Source: Cryomorphaceae bacterium
Lineage (GTDB): Bacteria > Bacteroidota > Bacteroidia > Flavobacteriales > BACL11
DNA: 30,643 nucleotides
NCBI GenBank assembly: GCA_949531795.1
Contig: CATIQX010000190.1
Coordinates: 1 to 30,643, forward strand
Direction of reading: 5' to 3'
The position numbers and the translations under genes are program-made. Each line of letters starts with the position of its first letter. Position 1 is the stretch's first letter. Shown here piece after piece: positions 1-7,555 of this stretch. Below the pieces are notes generated by a model. The model did not search any database and was not told the DNA's origin. It saw nothing but the letters and a program-made list of their open reading frames with translations.

Positions 1-124
1 GTCTCTCTTCTATAATAGTTGGAGATATATAGTTTCCATGAATTGAATTAAACTCATGAAGATGTAAGCTACTTATACCCTTGTGTTTTGTTGCGTATTT
101 TTCAAATTCTTTTCCGTAATCCAT
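1..124 (-). CDS. clpP: ATP-dependent Clp protease proteolytic subunit ClpP, N-terminal fragment (cut by window edge)
   Basis: Only the first 41 codons lie in the window; the gene continues beyond position 1. The reverse strand from the ATG at 124 reads MDYGKEFEKYATKHKGISS and later SPTIIEER, with no stop. The terminal P-x-I-I-E-E-R resembles the conserved stretch just before the ClpP core (PxxIIEExR), and the MDYGKEF start resembles flavobacterial ClpP proteins. ClpP is the tetradecameric serine protease that degrades proteins delivered by ClpX. The catalytic Ser, His and Asp lie outside the window, so activity cannot be judged. It sits 16 bases downstream of tig on the same strand, the classical tig-clpP order, and is probably co-transcribed from the promoter upstream of tig. 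Confidence 0.85.
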   Translation of the reverse strand, partial: MDYGKEFEKYATKHKGISSLHLHEFNSIHGNYISPTIIEER

Positions 125-140
125 GATTATAGTTTTTATA

Positions 141-1493
141 TTATTTTACTGATGCTAATTTAACAAATTCATCATAAGTAACATTCTTTTCAGTTAATTT
201 GAAATTTTCTTTATAAACAACTAAAGTTCTTTCATCAAAAATCTGATCATATATTTTTTTTCTTTCTTCTTCGTTTTTAAGAATATTTGTTGCAATATCA
301 GTCAATTGAGCATCATCACCTTCAGGCTGACCATATTGTTTCATTTGTGAACTAATTAACTTTTTAGCTTGATTCAAAACATCATCCTGAGTAACTTTAA
401 CCTCATAATTTTCTAAAATTTTGTTTTCAATTAATTGCCATTGTAAGCTTTTGGCATACATATCGTATTCAGTTGCTAGCATTTCCATGGTAATAGGTTG
501 TTCAGAAGTTTGAACCAGCCATCTTTTTAAGAAATCATCTGGCATTTGTAATTTTAATTTTTCAATAAAATAAGTTACAATATCATTCTTAAGCATTCTA
601 TCACTTTCTCCAACAAACTGCCCTTCTGCTTCCGCTTGAACTTTAGCTTTAAATTCTTTTACATCTTTCACTGTTCCTTCACCATAAACTTTGTCAAATA
701 ATTCAGTATTTAATTCAGCTGGAGCTAGTTGATTGATATTTTTTACTGTAAACTGAAATTCTTCTGAAGTCAAATTATGTATTGCATCATGAGAAACATT
801 TAACATCGAACCTAAATCAGAATGATTTGTAAAAGCTTTCATTACATTTACTTTAAGTACATCGTCCTTTTTAACTCCAATAAACTGTTTTTTAATTTTC
901 TCATCAGCAATGTATTCCATCGCAACAGTTGCTTCATTTGAAATTCCATTTGCCATTACATTTCCATCAACATCTAATTGTGATATATCGCAGAAAATTA
1001 AATCCCCTTCAACAGAAATGTCGGGGTTACTCATTTTACCATATCGCTTTGCAATATCAGTACAATATCCTTCTACTAACTTAGTATCGGCTTTAATTTT
1101 ATAGTAGTTTAACTTATCCTTAGCTGTAATTTTTACATCAAAATCAGGCGCTAAACCTACCTCATATTGAAAAGTAAAATCTTCAGTAATTTCCCAATCA
1201 ATAGGAGTTTCATCAATTGGCATAGGAGACCCTAAAACTCTTACTTTCTCAGCAGAAATATGTTTATATAATTCATCTTGAAGTAATTTATTCACCTCTT
1301 CAACAATAACAGAAGTTCTATATTTTTTATTAATGATTGCCATAGGAGTTTTTCCTTTTCTAAAACCTGGAACATCAGCCGTTTTACGGTAATCTTTTAA
1401 TACTTTGTCAACTTTTTCAGTATAATCTGATGCAGCTACATCAACAGTAATAGTTGCCATCAAATCTTTTGCTTTGCTTTGTGTAATTTTCAT
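141..1493 (-). CDS. tig: Trigger factor (ribosome-associated chaperone)
   Basis: This 450-residue protein has the three-part layout of trigger factor, which binds ribosomal protein L23 at the exit tunnel and shields nascent chains. The N-terminal ribosome-binding domain (about 1-145) carries the signature G43-F-R-K-G-K48 followed by P50. The middle region (about 150-250) corresponds to the FKBP-like peptidyl-prolyl isomerase domain but is divergent, as I recall for Bacteroidota trigger factors, so isomerase activity is doubtful. The rest (about 260-450) is the helical, charged chaperone domain. The ATG at 1493 is preceded by a TAnnTTTG promoter at 1521-1528. clpP follows 16 bases downstream. 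Identification is secure from the signature, length and neighbour. Confidence 0.95.
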   Translation of the reverse strand: MKITQSKAKDLMATITVDVAASDYTEKVDKVLKDYRKTADVPGFRKGKTPMAIINKKYRTSVIVEEVNKLLQDELYKHISAEKVRVLGSPMPIDETPIDWEITEDFTFQYEVGLAPDFDVKITAKDKLNYYKIKADTKLVEGYCTDIAKRYGKMSNPDISVEGDLIFCDISQLDVDGNVMANGISNEATVAMEYIADEKIKKQFIGVKKDDVLKVNVMKAFTNHSDLGSMLNVSHDAIHNLTSEEFQFTVKNINQLAPAELNTELFDKVYGEGTVKDVKEFKAKVQAEAEGQFVGESDRMLKNDIVTYFIEKLKLQMPDDFLKRWLVQTSEQPITMEMLATEYDMYAKSLQWQLIENKILENYEVKVTQDDVLNQAKKLISSQMKQYGQPEGDDAQLTDIATNILKNEEERKKIYDQIFDERTLVVYKENFKLTEKNVTYDEFVKLASVK

Positions 1494-1520
1494 CTTCTAT
1501 TTATTTTTTAAAAAGGGCTG

Positions 1521-1528
1521 CAAAAATA
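1521..1528 (-). promoter_or_regulatory. Bacteroidota-type promoter (-7 box) for tig-clpP
   Basis: On the minus strand the octamer TATTTTTG matches TAnnTTTG and lies 27 bases before the tig start codon. I see no clear TTG at the -33 position. Confidence 0.55.
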
Positions 1529-1710
1529 CACTTATTTATCTGATTATGAAATAAGGGTACCCATAAAAACAAAGAAGCTATTTGATATTTGAGAAAAATA
1601 AAAATGCTATTAAAAAGTTTAAAATATTGGCAAGGCATACTATTCTTATTTCGATAAAATGGTATGGAAATAAAAAACGGAAGAAAATCTCTCGATAATC
1701 TTCCGTTATG

Positions 1711-1792
1711 TACGGGTGGAGAGACTCGAACTCTCACACCTTGCGGCACTAGATCCTAAATCTAGCGCGTCTACCAATTCCGCCACACCCGC
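1711..1792 (-). tRNA. tRNA-Leu (anticodon UAG)
   Basis: The reverse complement folds as a class II tRNA. The acceptor stem GCGGGTG pairs with CACCCGT, including one G-U at the first pair, followed by discriminator A. The D-loop contains GGTAGAC. The anticodon stem CTAGA/TCTAG encloses loop TTTAGGA with anticodon TAG. A long variable arm (TGCCGCAAGGTGT) is as expected for leucine, and the T-arm contains GTTCGAGTC. The 3' CCA is not encoded and must be added after transcription. The gene reads CTA codons, and other CTN codons by wobble. Its own promoter lies just upstream. Confidence 0.97.
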
Positions 1793-1805
1793 ATTTAAAG
1801 GAGGG

Positions 1806-1837
1806 CAAAGATATTATTTTTTAACATTCACACACAA
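1806..1837 (-). promoter_or_regulatory. Promoter of tRNA-Leu (TTG-N21-TATCTTTG)
   Basis: The minus strand has TATCTTTG at 1813-1806, an exact TAnnTTTG box 13 bases before the first tRNA nucleotide, and TTG at 1837-1835 with a 21-base spacer. Both elements and the spacing fit the Bacteroidota housekeeping promoter. Confidence 0.65.
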
Positions 1838-1873
1838 AAGGAGCTTTAAAGATTTTTTAGAGCTTTTTTTATT

Positions 1874-1881
1874 TAATTTTG
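1874..1881 (+). promoter_or_regulatory. Bacteroidota-type promoter (-7 box) for the DUF3127 gene
   Basis: TAATTTTG is an exact TAnnTTTG match 24 bases before the ATG at 1906. No convincing -33 TTG is seen in the T-rich stretch upstream. Confidence 0.45.
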
Positions 1882-1905
1882 TAATTCTAATTTAAAATAT
1901 ATAAG

Positions 1906-2259
1906 ATGAGTTTATCAGTAAAAGGAAAGTTAAGTAGAAAGTTAAGTATAGAAAGCGGAACATCAAAAGCAGGAAAAGAATGGAAAAAACAATCTTTTCT
2001 TATTGACACTGGCGCACAATATAATCCTGAAGTTTGTTTTCAGTTATTTGGAGAAGATAAAATTGAAATGCTAAACCATCACAACGAAGGAGATCAAGTT
2101 GACGTTTCTTTCAACTTATCTTCAAGGGAATATAATGGAAAATATTTTCATAACATCGATGCATGGAGGATTGAAAGCCAAGGAGCTGGAAGTCCAGAAA
2201 TAGATGCAGCACCTGCATTTAACGCACCTGCATCAGAAGATGATGATTTACCATTCTAG
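1906..2259 (+). CDS. DUF3127 family protein with SSB-like acidic C-terminal tail
   Basis: This small 117-residue protein belongs, from its N-terminal pattern (LSVKGKLSRKL, GKEWKKQSF, VCFQLFGEDKIE), to the Bacteroidota family DUF3127. The strand-rich body of about 90 residues looks like a compact OB-fold-type barrel. A low-complexity Ala/Pro/Glu linker follows, and the protein ends in E-D-D-D-L-P-F. That ending closely resembles the DDDIPF tail by which single-stranded-DNA-binding protein SSB recruits repair and replication partners. Layout (barrel, disordered linker, acidic tip) and size are SSB-like, but canonical SSB motifs are not visible. Single-gene unit with a promoter at 1874 and a terminator at 2333. 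A role in DNA metabolism is inference; no biochemical function is known to me. Confidence 0.75.
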   Translation: MSLSVKGKLSRKLSIESGTSKAGKEWKKQSFLIDTGAQYNPEVCFQLFGEDKIEMLNHHNEGDQVDVSFNLSSREYNGKYFHNIDAWRIESQGAGSPEIDAAPAFNAPASEDDDLPF

Positions 2260-2332
2260 GAAATCATCTACTAATCAGAACAATTTTTAATACCACATAT
2301 AAAAATTAGATAATAATAATTACTAAAAAATG

Positions 2333-2364
2333 AAAAAAGCACTCTCAATTGAGAGTGCTTTTTT
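2333..2364. terminator. Perfectly palindromic bidirectional terminator
   Basis: A 32-base perfect inverted repeat: six A, the stem GCACTCTCAA with its complement TTGAGAGTGC, then six T. It lies between the convergent DUF3127 and DUF2179 genes and has a T-tract on both strands, so it can end transcription from both sides. Confidence 0.85.
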
Positions 2365-2373
2365 ATTAAAATT

Positions 2374-2874
2374 TTATTTCTTAAGTGAAGTAGGGCTTGT
2401 CATATCAGTAGTAATATAAGCTTTAGGATTAATTTTTTCAATCATTTTTAAAACAGATTTTAGTTTTCTCCTAGATATTACACACCAATAAATCTTTACA
2501 GGACCATCCTTACCCACTCCATCAATAACTGTAACTCCATGGCCGTTTTCTCTAAGTGCTTCAGCTACTGAGGGTGAGTTAGCTGGAGAAAAAACTCTTA
2601 CTACAATATTACCTACACCAACAATACGCTCAATGTAAGAACCTAAAATAGTTCCAGCAGCAAAACCAGCAGCATAAGCAGCAATAAGTATAGGATCATC
2701 AATATCCTTTATAACTTGTGAAATGGCTATTATCCAAATAGCTGATTCTACTAAACCAATCAGTGCTGCATAAATTGGTTTATTCTTTGCAACCAATAAA
2801 GATCTCATTGTACCTAAACTCTGGTCAGCCAGCCTAAGAGAGAAAATTATAAGTGCCGAAAATATCAATTCCAT
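2374..2874 (-). CDS. DUF2179 / UPF0316 family membrane protein
   Basis: The protein has 166 residues. The first half has about three hydrophobic segments (roughly 1-20, 30-55 and 60-85), with the motif R14-L-A-D-Q-S-L-G-T-M-R typical of the UPF0316 family. The second half (about 90-160) is a soluble domain rich in V/I strands, corresponding to DUF2179, a small alpha/beta domain also found at the C-terminus of YitT-type membrane proteins. No substrate or enzymatic function is established. It is the last gene of the minus-strand unit, 10 bases after the oppC-like gene, and ends just before the palindromic terminator. Family assignment is fairly secure; function is unknown. Confidence 0.8.
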   Translation of the reverse strand: MELIFSALIIFSLRLADQSLGTMRSLLVAKNKPIYAALIGLVESAIWIIAISQVIKDIDDPILIAAYAAGFAAGTILGSYIERIVGVGNIVVRVFSPANSPSVAEALRENGHGVTVIDGVGKDGPVKIYWCVISRRKLKSVLKMIEKINPKAYITTDMTSPTSLKK

Positions 2875-2884
2875 TCTTTATATT

Positions 2885-3937
2885 TTAATTTTTAACATCA
2901 AATGCATCTCGCAAACCATTTCCTAATAACATAAAAGCTAGAACCAAGCTCATAATTGCCAATCCAGGAATAATAGCCAAATACGCTTTATCCATAATAA
3001 TATAGCTATAATGATCTTTTATCATCCCACCCCAGCTTGGAATAGGTGGTTGCGCACCAATTCCTAAAAAGGAAAGTCCTGCTTCTATCAAAATTGCAGC
3101 AGCAAAATTAGCTGCTGAAATCACAATAACCGGTCCAATTACATTAGGTAATATGTGTTTAAAAATTATTCTAAATGGTTTGTATCCCAATGCCTTTCCC
3201 GCTTCTACATACTCTAATTCTCTAACAGATAATACTTGACCTCTAACAATACGAGCAACCTCAACCCACATAGTTAACCCAATTGCAATAAATACTTGCC
3301 AGAAACCTTTTCCTAGCGCTAAAGTAATGGCAATTACCATTAGTAAGGTTGGTATGGACCAAATTACATTAACAAACCACATAATTATACCATCAGTTTT
3401 TCCTCTAAAGTAACCTGCAAGTAATCCTAAAGTTATCCCAATAAACAAAGAAATAAATACGGCAATAAAACCAACTGATAAAGAAATACGAATTCCATAA
3501 AGCATTCGACTCAATAGATCCCTGCCGTATTTATCTGTCCCAAAATAAAAGGTTTGATTATTTATCTTATAATTGCCTGTATAGGTTTGCTTAAATTCAG
3601 ATTGATAAGGAAAATAAGTAACTCCATTGTGAATAGCAGTATATTTATCAATTGGAATACTGATTACAGAAGAAGGCTTTCCAAAAAATAGACCCTCCAT
3701 AAAAGAAACTTGCTTTATATCTTTTTTAGGAATATCTAAAAACAGGATTTTGGTGAGTGGTTTATGAGTGGCTAATTCAATATGCATTTTATTTGCCATT
3801 GGACTGCAATCAGGACTCAAAACAACTGCAAAAATTCCCAACAACACACATAAAAAAATGAAAACTAAAGCCGAAAATGATAATTTATCTTTTCTAAATT
3901 TTTTCCAGGCCAACATATTTAAAGAATTTGCTTTCAT
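2885..3937 (-). CDS. ABC transporter permease, OppC/DppC type
   Basis: This 350-residue inner-membrane permease belongs to the peptide/nickel-type ABC importers. It has an N-terminal OppC_N membrane segment (about 22-43) and then an unusually long extracytoplasmic insert of about 85 residues. The conserved FGTDKYGRDLLSRMLYGIR stretch starts near residue 130, followed by the BPD_transp_1 core with about five membrane helices. The EAA loop that docks on the ATPase is clear (EYVEAGKALGYKPFRIIFKH near 240-260). No partner OppB, ATPase or binding protein is present in the window, so the full transporter must be encoded elsewhere. Its ATG follows the glycosyltransferase stop codon with no gap (TAGATG), suggesting translational coupling. 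Substrate unknown; oligopeptides are the family default. Confidence 0.88.
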   Translation of the reverse strand: MKANSLNMLAWKKFRKDKLSFSALVFIFLCVLLGIFAVVLSPDCSPMANKMHIELATHKPLTKILFLDIPKKDIKQVSFMEGLFFGKPSSVISIPIDKYTAIHNGVTYFPYQSEFKQTYTGNYKINNQTFYFGTDKYGRDLLSRMLYGIRISLSVGFIAVFISLFIGITLGLLAGYFRGKTDGIIMWFVNVIWSIPTLLMVIAITLALGKGFWQVFIAIGLTMWVEVARIVRGQVLSVRELEYVEAGKALGYKPFRIIFKHILPNVIGPVIVISAANFAAAILIEAGLSFLGIGAQPPIPSWGGMIKDHYSYIIMDKAYLAIIPGLAIMSLVLAFMLLGNGLRDAFDVKN

Positions 3938-5041
3938 CTATTTCTTGTGTATTATTCCTTTCCATTCAAAGGATTTTGTAAATGATAAAATGACAATTAA
4001 AACGATATAAAAAGCATAGAATAATTCAAAGGGTAATATCCATTTAAGTAAATCCTTACGTTTAAAAAATGAAAGTACTTGATGTAACATTAAAAAATCA
4101 ACCATAAATTTTAACGCATAAAAGAATAGGAATAACTGAAAATAAACATCTAAATAAAGATAACCCACAAATAAAAAAACTAATGAAAGATTAGTAAATA
4201 ACACCAAAAATGAAGCATATAAACTTGCAAAATCCTTGTACCCACTAGTCTTTGCTGTCCATCTTTTTCTTTGATTAATAAAACCTTTAGTAGATTGTAC
4301 GGCACTGGTCAGTACAATAGCCTTTTCATCTTTAGCAAATACTATAGCATGCCTGTATTTTTCTTTTATACTATGCAAAAGGAAAACATCATCACCACTT
4401 GCTGCATCATCATTTTCAAAATTATTCAACTCCAAAAAATCAGCTTTACGATAGGCCATATTAGCTCCATTACAAAAAATTGCATTTTCAACTCCAATAG
4501 CTCCAGCTCCACTGCCAATTAAGGAGATAAATTCTAAAGTTTGTAATCCTAAGAAAATACCTTTTTGTTTATGATACGAAACAGGACCAGAAACCAACTT
4601 TATATTTTTATTACTAAAGTAAGCTACCATAGTACGTAACCACAGGGGTGAAAAACTACAATCAGCATCTGAAGCTAAAATAATATCTCCTTTAGCCTTT
4701 TTCATAGCGAAAACAATAGCACTTTTTTTACCAAACATACCATCTGGCATATTTAAAACTCTCAAGTTTTCAATTTCTGAATTTTCTAATAATTCTAAAG
4801 TAGAATCAGTTGAATGATCGTTAACAAGAATAAATTCTAACTTACCAATAGGGTAGTCTTGTCTTTTAAGTTCAGAAAGTAAACGAAGAACCTGTTCTTG
4901 TTCATTTCGCAGTGCAATAATAACAGAAACTATAGGCGTGTAATTACTAGCACCATTAGATTTGTTTTTTGTCCAGCCAAACCAATACTTTAGAATAAGT
5001 AACAAATACAGAAATAAAATAAACAGTATTATTATTTGCAT
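3938..5041 (-). CDS. Family 2 glycosyltransferase, membrane-anchored
   Basis: This 367-residue GT-A fold enzyme transfers a sugar from a nucleotide donor. An N-terminal membrane segment (about 2-20) precedes the catalytic domain: SVIIALRNE near 39-47, N74-D75-H-S-T-D, the metal-binding D125-A-D127, the probable base region G216-D-D, and Q257-R-K-R-W261, the QxxRW motif of processive-type GT2 enzymes. Three hydrophobic segments (about 275-360) finish the protein. This resembles polysaccharide or glycolipid synthases that couple synthesis to the membrane. It overlaps the upstream flippase-like gene by one base (TAATG) and abuts the oppC-like gene, so the three are probably translated together. 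The acceptor and the sugar cannot be read from the sequence. Confidence 0.88.
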   Translation of the reverse strand: MQIIILFILFLYLLLILKYWFGWTKNKSNGASNYTPIVSVIIALRNEQEQVLRLLSELKRQDYPIGKLEFILVNDHSTDSTLELLENSEIENLRVLNMPDGMFGKKSAIVFAMKKAKGDIILASDADCSFSPLWLRTMVAYFSNKNIKLVSGPVSYHKQKGIFLGLQTLEFISLIGSGAGAIGVENAIFCNGANMAYRKADFLELNNFENDDAASGDDVFLLHSIKEKYRHAIVFAKDEKAIVLTSAVQSTKGFINQRKRWTAKTSGYKDFASLYASFLVLFTNLSLVFLFVGYLYLDVYFQLFLFFYALKFMVDFLMLHQVLSFFKRKDLLKWILPFELFYAFYIVLIVILSFTKSFEWKGIIHKK

Positions 5042-6018
5042 TATTTTCTAAAGAATTTAAGAGTGAAAATAAAAACAATACCAATAAGAGAAGGAATTAA
5101 TAAGTTAATTACCCAAAGCACAAATGTAGCCGACAAAATACCGACTGTATTGGTTGAAACTAATCCAAAAAGAAATAGAGCAACAGAACCTCTAACGCCA
5201 ATTTCAGTAATTGAAATAGTAGGAATTACTGAAACAATAAATAACATAGATGTGATAAGAATAATAGCATCAGTATATAGTATTTGTACTTCAAATAATT
5301 GTAAAAGGATAAAAAACTGAGTAGTAAATACAACATATCTTAATACAGAATACGCTAGAACTTTAAATAATTCTTCAAAAGAGTAAAAAGAAAATACTCC
5401 ATTATATTTTTCAAATTTCTTTAAAAATGAAATATTAGTTAACACATTTGTAAGAACAGAAACATTCAGAAATAATAAAACTAAGATGACATTCAATAAA
5501 AAAATAATAAAAGCTAAAAAAGGGTAAGAAAAACTCATTTTATCGAAAAATAGAGAGAAATCTGATAAGTAATCAGGTAGGAACAACAACCCAATAGAAC
5601 CAAAAACAATGGTTGTTAATAGTTGTGCCATAGAACCAATTACCGTAATAAGTACAGCTTGGATTCTATCTGCTTTCTCTAAGCAGAAAACTCTTCCACC
5701 ATATTCACCAATCCTATTAGGAGTAAAAGCAGAAACTGTAATTCCTGAAAAGATTGCCCTAAGCGAACGTATAACTGACACATTCTCAATTTTAGCAATT
5801 AAGAAACGCCATTTTAAAGCTTCTAAAAACCAATTTAACAACATCATAAAAGAAACTACAATAACAATAATGTAATTATCTTTAAGTTTAGTAATAATAT
5901 CACCTACACTATATTTTTCAACGCCACTTTTAACATTAAGTTGCTGATACAAAAAGAAAAGGGCCAAAGCCACAATTCCAATTTTTATTATAAAGCCAAT
6001 CGTTTTTCTGGTTAGCAT
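5041..6018 (-). CDS. Flippase-like / lysylphosphatidylglycerol synthase TM-region family protein (UPF0104)
   Basis: This 325-residue polytopic membrane protein has about eight hydrophobic segments and matches the pattern of the LPG_synthase_TM (UPF0104, AglD-like) superfamily: a conserved N-EALKWR-type motif (W43-F-L-E-A-L-K-W-R), F-T-P-N-R-I-G-E-Y-G-G-R near 98-109, and S-I-T-E-I-G-V-R-G near 269-277. Members are the membrane half of MprF or stand alone beside glycosyltransferases; lipid or glycolipid translocation is proposed. The cytoplasmic lysyl-transferase domain of MprF is absent, so lysyl-PG synthesis is not expected. It is first in its unit, overlaps the GT2 gene by one base, and probably works with it on a lipid-linked glycan. 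The ATG at 6018 lies 30 bases after a TAnnTTTG box. Confidence 0.82.
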   Translation of the reverse strand: MLTRKTIGFIIKIGIVALALFFLYQQLNVKSGVEKYSVGDIITKLKDNYIIVIVVSFMMLLNWFLEALKWRFLIAKIENVSVIRSLRAIFSGITVSAFTPNRIGEYGGRVFCLEKADRIQAVLITVIGSMAQLLTTIVFGSIGLLFLPDYLSDFSLFFDKMSFSYPFLAFIIFLLNVILVLLFLNVSVLTNVLTNISFLKKFEKYNGVFSFYSFEELFKVLAYSVLRYVVFTTQFFILLQLFEVQILYTDAIILITSMLFIVSVIPTISITEIGVRGSVALFLFGLVSTNTVGILSATFVLWVINLLIPSLIGIVFIFTLKFFRK

Positions 6019-6022
6019 TGCT

Positions 6023-6030
6023 TAGTTTTG
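6023..6030 (+). promoter_or_regulatory. Candidate promoter (-7 box) for ruvC
   Basis: TAGTTTTG matches TAnnTTTG and lies 29 bases before the TTG start of ruvC. It faces the minus-strand box at 6048-6055, so the two promoters overlap head-on. Confidence 0.4.
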
Positions 6031-6047
6031 TTGTACAATTTTAAATA

Positions 6048-6055
6048 CAAAGATA
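6048..6055 (-). promoter_or_regulatory. Candidate promoter (-7 box) for the flippase/GT2/oppC unit
   Basis: The minus strand reads TATCTTTG, an exact TAnnTTTG match 29 bases before the ATG at 6018. Its upstream half would lie inside the first codons of ruvC. Confidence 0.5.
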
Positions 6056-6059
6056 ACAA

Positions 6060-6614
6060 TTGCAAACTGATAAAATAATATTAGGAATAGATCCTGGAAC
6101 AACAATCATGGGATATGGATTAATTCATATTAAAGGAAAAAAAATGAAACTTATCCAAATGGGTGTATTGCATTTATCAAAATTAGGTTCACACGAACTA
6201 AAATTAAAAAGAATATTTGAACGCACCCTCCAATTAGTTGATGAATATAAACCTGACGAGTTTGCAGTTGAAGCACCCTTCTTTGGCAAGAATGTTCAAT
6301 CAATGCTAAAACTAGGTAGAGCTCAGGGGGTTGCAATGTCAGCAGCACTTTACCGGGATGTCCCCATTTTTGAATATGCTCCTAAGAAAATAAAAATGGC
6401 AATAACTGGTAGAGGAACAGCTAGCAAAGAACAAGTTGCAGCCATGCTACAGTCTTTACTAAACATTAAAGAAATGCCAAAACACTTAGATGCAACAGAC
6501 GGTTTGGCCGCAGCCGTTTGTCATTATTTTCAAAGAAATCCCACTAAGGGAGGTAAAAGTTATACGGGCTGGGATGCTTTTTTAAAAGACAACCCGGATA
6601 AACAAAAAAAATAG
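6060..6614 (+). CDS. ruvC: Holliday junction resolvase RuvC
   Basis: This 184-residue endonuclease resolves Holliday junctions made during recombination, working with RuvAB as a dimer. The four acidic metal ligands of the RNase H-like fold are present: D11 in G-I-D11-P-G-T-T, E71 in A-V-E71-A-P-F-F, and D144 and D147 in K-H-L-D144-A-T-D147-G-L-A. The glycine-rich G-R-G-T and the K-x-Q-V segment near 117-126 also fit. The start is TTG at 6060: an in-frame TAA lies two codons upstream (6054-6056), and no ATG or GTG precedes the D11 motif. It stands apart from ruvAB. The stop codon directly abuts the stop of the convergent HIT gene, so no room exists for a terminator between them. Confidence 0.95.
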   Translation: MQTDKIILGIDPGTTIMGYGLIHIKGKKMKLIQMGVLHLSKLGSHELKLKRIFERTLQLVDEYKPDEFAVEAPFFGKNVQSMLKLGRAQGVAMSAALYRDVPIFEYAPKKIKMAITGRGTASKEQVAAMLQSLLNIKEMPKHLDATDGLAAAVCHYFQRNPTKGGKSYTGWDAFLKDNPDKQKK

Positions 6615-7010
6615 TTATTGTAATGCCTTAATAATCTTTTTAGCAACTAAATCCATTTCCTTTTCAGAGAAGATTAATTTAGGACGTTCAAAATTAATAT
6701 CTGAAACATTATTCAAAGGTACTAAATGAATATGTGCATGAGGAACTTCAAGGCCAATAACTGCAACTCCAATGCGCTTACAGGTAATCGCCTTATCCAT
6801 TGCTTTCGCAACCTGCTGTGCAAACTTCCAAAATTCCAGATATTCATCAGAAGTAATATCGAACAAATAATCTATTTCCCTTTTTGGAATAACTAAGACA
6901 TGTCCTTTTGCTATAGGAAAAATATCTAAAAAAGCTAAAAAATTTTCATTTTCTGCAACAATAAATGAAGGAATTTCACCACTTATTATTTTAGAAAATA
7001 TACTAGCCAC
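6615..7010 (-). CDS. HIT family nucleotide-binding protein
   Basis: This 131-residue protein belongs to the HIT superfamily (Hint-like branch), small hydrolases acting on nucleoside phosphoramidates or dinucleotides. The histidine triad is intact as P-H91-A-H93-I-H95-L-V-P, and the upstream G-H-V-L-V-I-P-K-R segment (36-44) and F-x-D-I-F-P-x-x-x-G-H pattern are typical. The start is GTG at 7010, overlapping the greA stop by one base (TAGTG), which suggests coupled translation; the predicted beginning MASIFSKIISGEIPS is the usual HIT start, so no alternative is likely. Substrate is not predictable from sequence. Confidence 0.92.
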   Translation of the reverse strand: MASIFSKIISGEIPSFIVAENENFLAFLDIFPIAKGHVLVIPKREIDYLFDITSDEYLEFWKFAQQVAKAMDKAITCKRIGVAVIGLEVPHAHIHLVPLNNVSDINFERPKLIFSEKEMDLVAKKIIKALQ

Positions 7011-7483
7011 TAAAGTGTTGTAATTTTAATAATTTTGAAATGTATGATACCGTTTGGAACCTCAATATCAGCAATTTCACCTACGGCCTTACCTAGTAAA
7101 CCTCTCCCTATAGGTGATGTAACCGAAATTTTCTTAGCAGATAAATCTGCTTCAGCTTCCGACACAATAGCATAGGTCATTTCCATATCATTAGCGATGT
7201 TTTTAATGGTAACTTTGGTTAATAGATGTACCGTTGAAGTATCCATATCCTCATGGTCTAGAACTCGCGCACTAGCTACGTCATTTTCTAATTTTGCAAT
7301 TCTCGCTTCCAACAAACCCTGCGCTTCTTTTGCAGCATCATACTCTGCATTTTCAGACAAATCACCTTTATCTCTTGCTTCGGCAATCTGATTAATTATT
7401 CTAGGCCGCTCTACCGACTTTAAACTCTGTAATTCAGTTTTTAAGTTATCGTATCCTTCTTGTGACAAATATATTGTACTCAT
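7010..7483 (-). CDS. greA: Transcript cleavage factor GreA
   Basis: This 157-residue protein rescues backtracked RNA polymerase by stimulating cleavage of the nascent RNA 3' end. The N-terminal antiparallel coiled coil (about 5-75) carries the tip acidic residues D41 and E44 in G-D41-L-S-E44-N-A-E-Y, which hold the catalytic metal in the polymerase secondary channel. The C-terminal FKBP-like domain (about 80-157) contains V-T-S-P-I-G-R-G-L-L-G-K, a hallmark of Gre factors. Length is standard. The downstream HIT gene overlaps by one base. A hairpin at 7507-7527, just upstream, is better explained as the terminator of the preceding operon. Confidence 0.96.
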   Translation of the reverse strand: MSTIYLSQEGYDNLKTELQSLKSVERPRIINQIAEARDKGDLSENAEYDAAKEAQGLLEARIAKLENDVASARVLDHEDMDTSTVHLLTKVTIKNIANDMEMTYAIVSEAEADLSAKKISVTSPIGRGLLGKAVGEIADIEVPNGIIHFKIIKITTL

Positions 7484-7506
7484 AATTCTTGTGCTTATAA
7501 ACGCAC

Positions 7507-7527
7507 AAAAAGGAAGTCACCTTCCTT
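7507..7527 (-). terminator. Rho-independent terminator of the receptor/T9SS/PorV operon
   Basis: On the minus strand AAGGAAG, loop GTGA and CTTCCTT form a 7-bp hairpin followed by a short T-run. It lies about 30 bases after the PorV-like stop and about 24 bases before the greA start. Confidence 0.65.
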
Positions 7528-7555
7528 TCTGAACATTATATGTTATGTTTTTATT

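Noticed and set aside
1501..1749. 82-codon open frame on the minus strand
   Set aside because: Its beginning (MPQGVRVRVSPP) is the translation of the 3' half of tRNA-Leu; the rest is AT-rich spacer containing the tig promoter.
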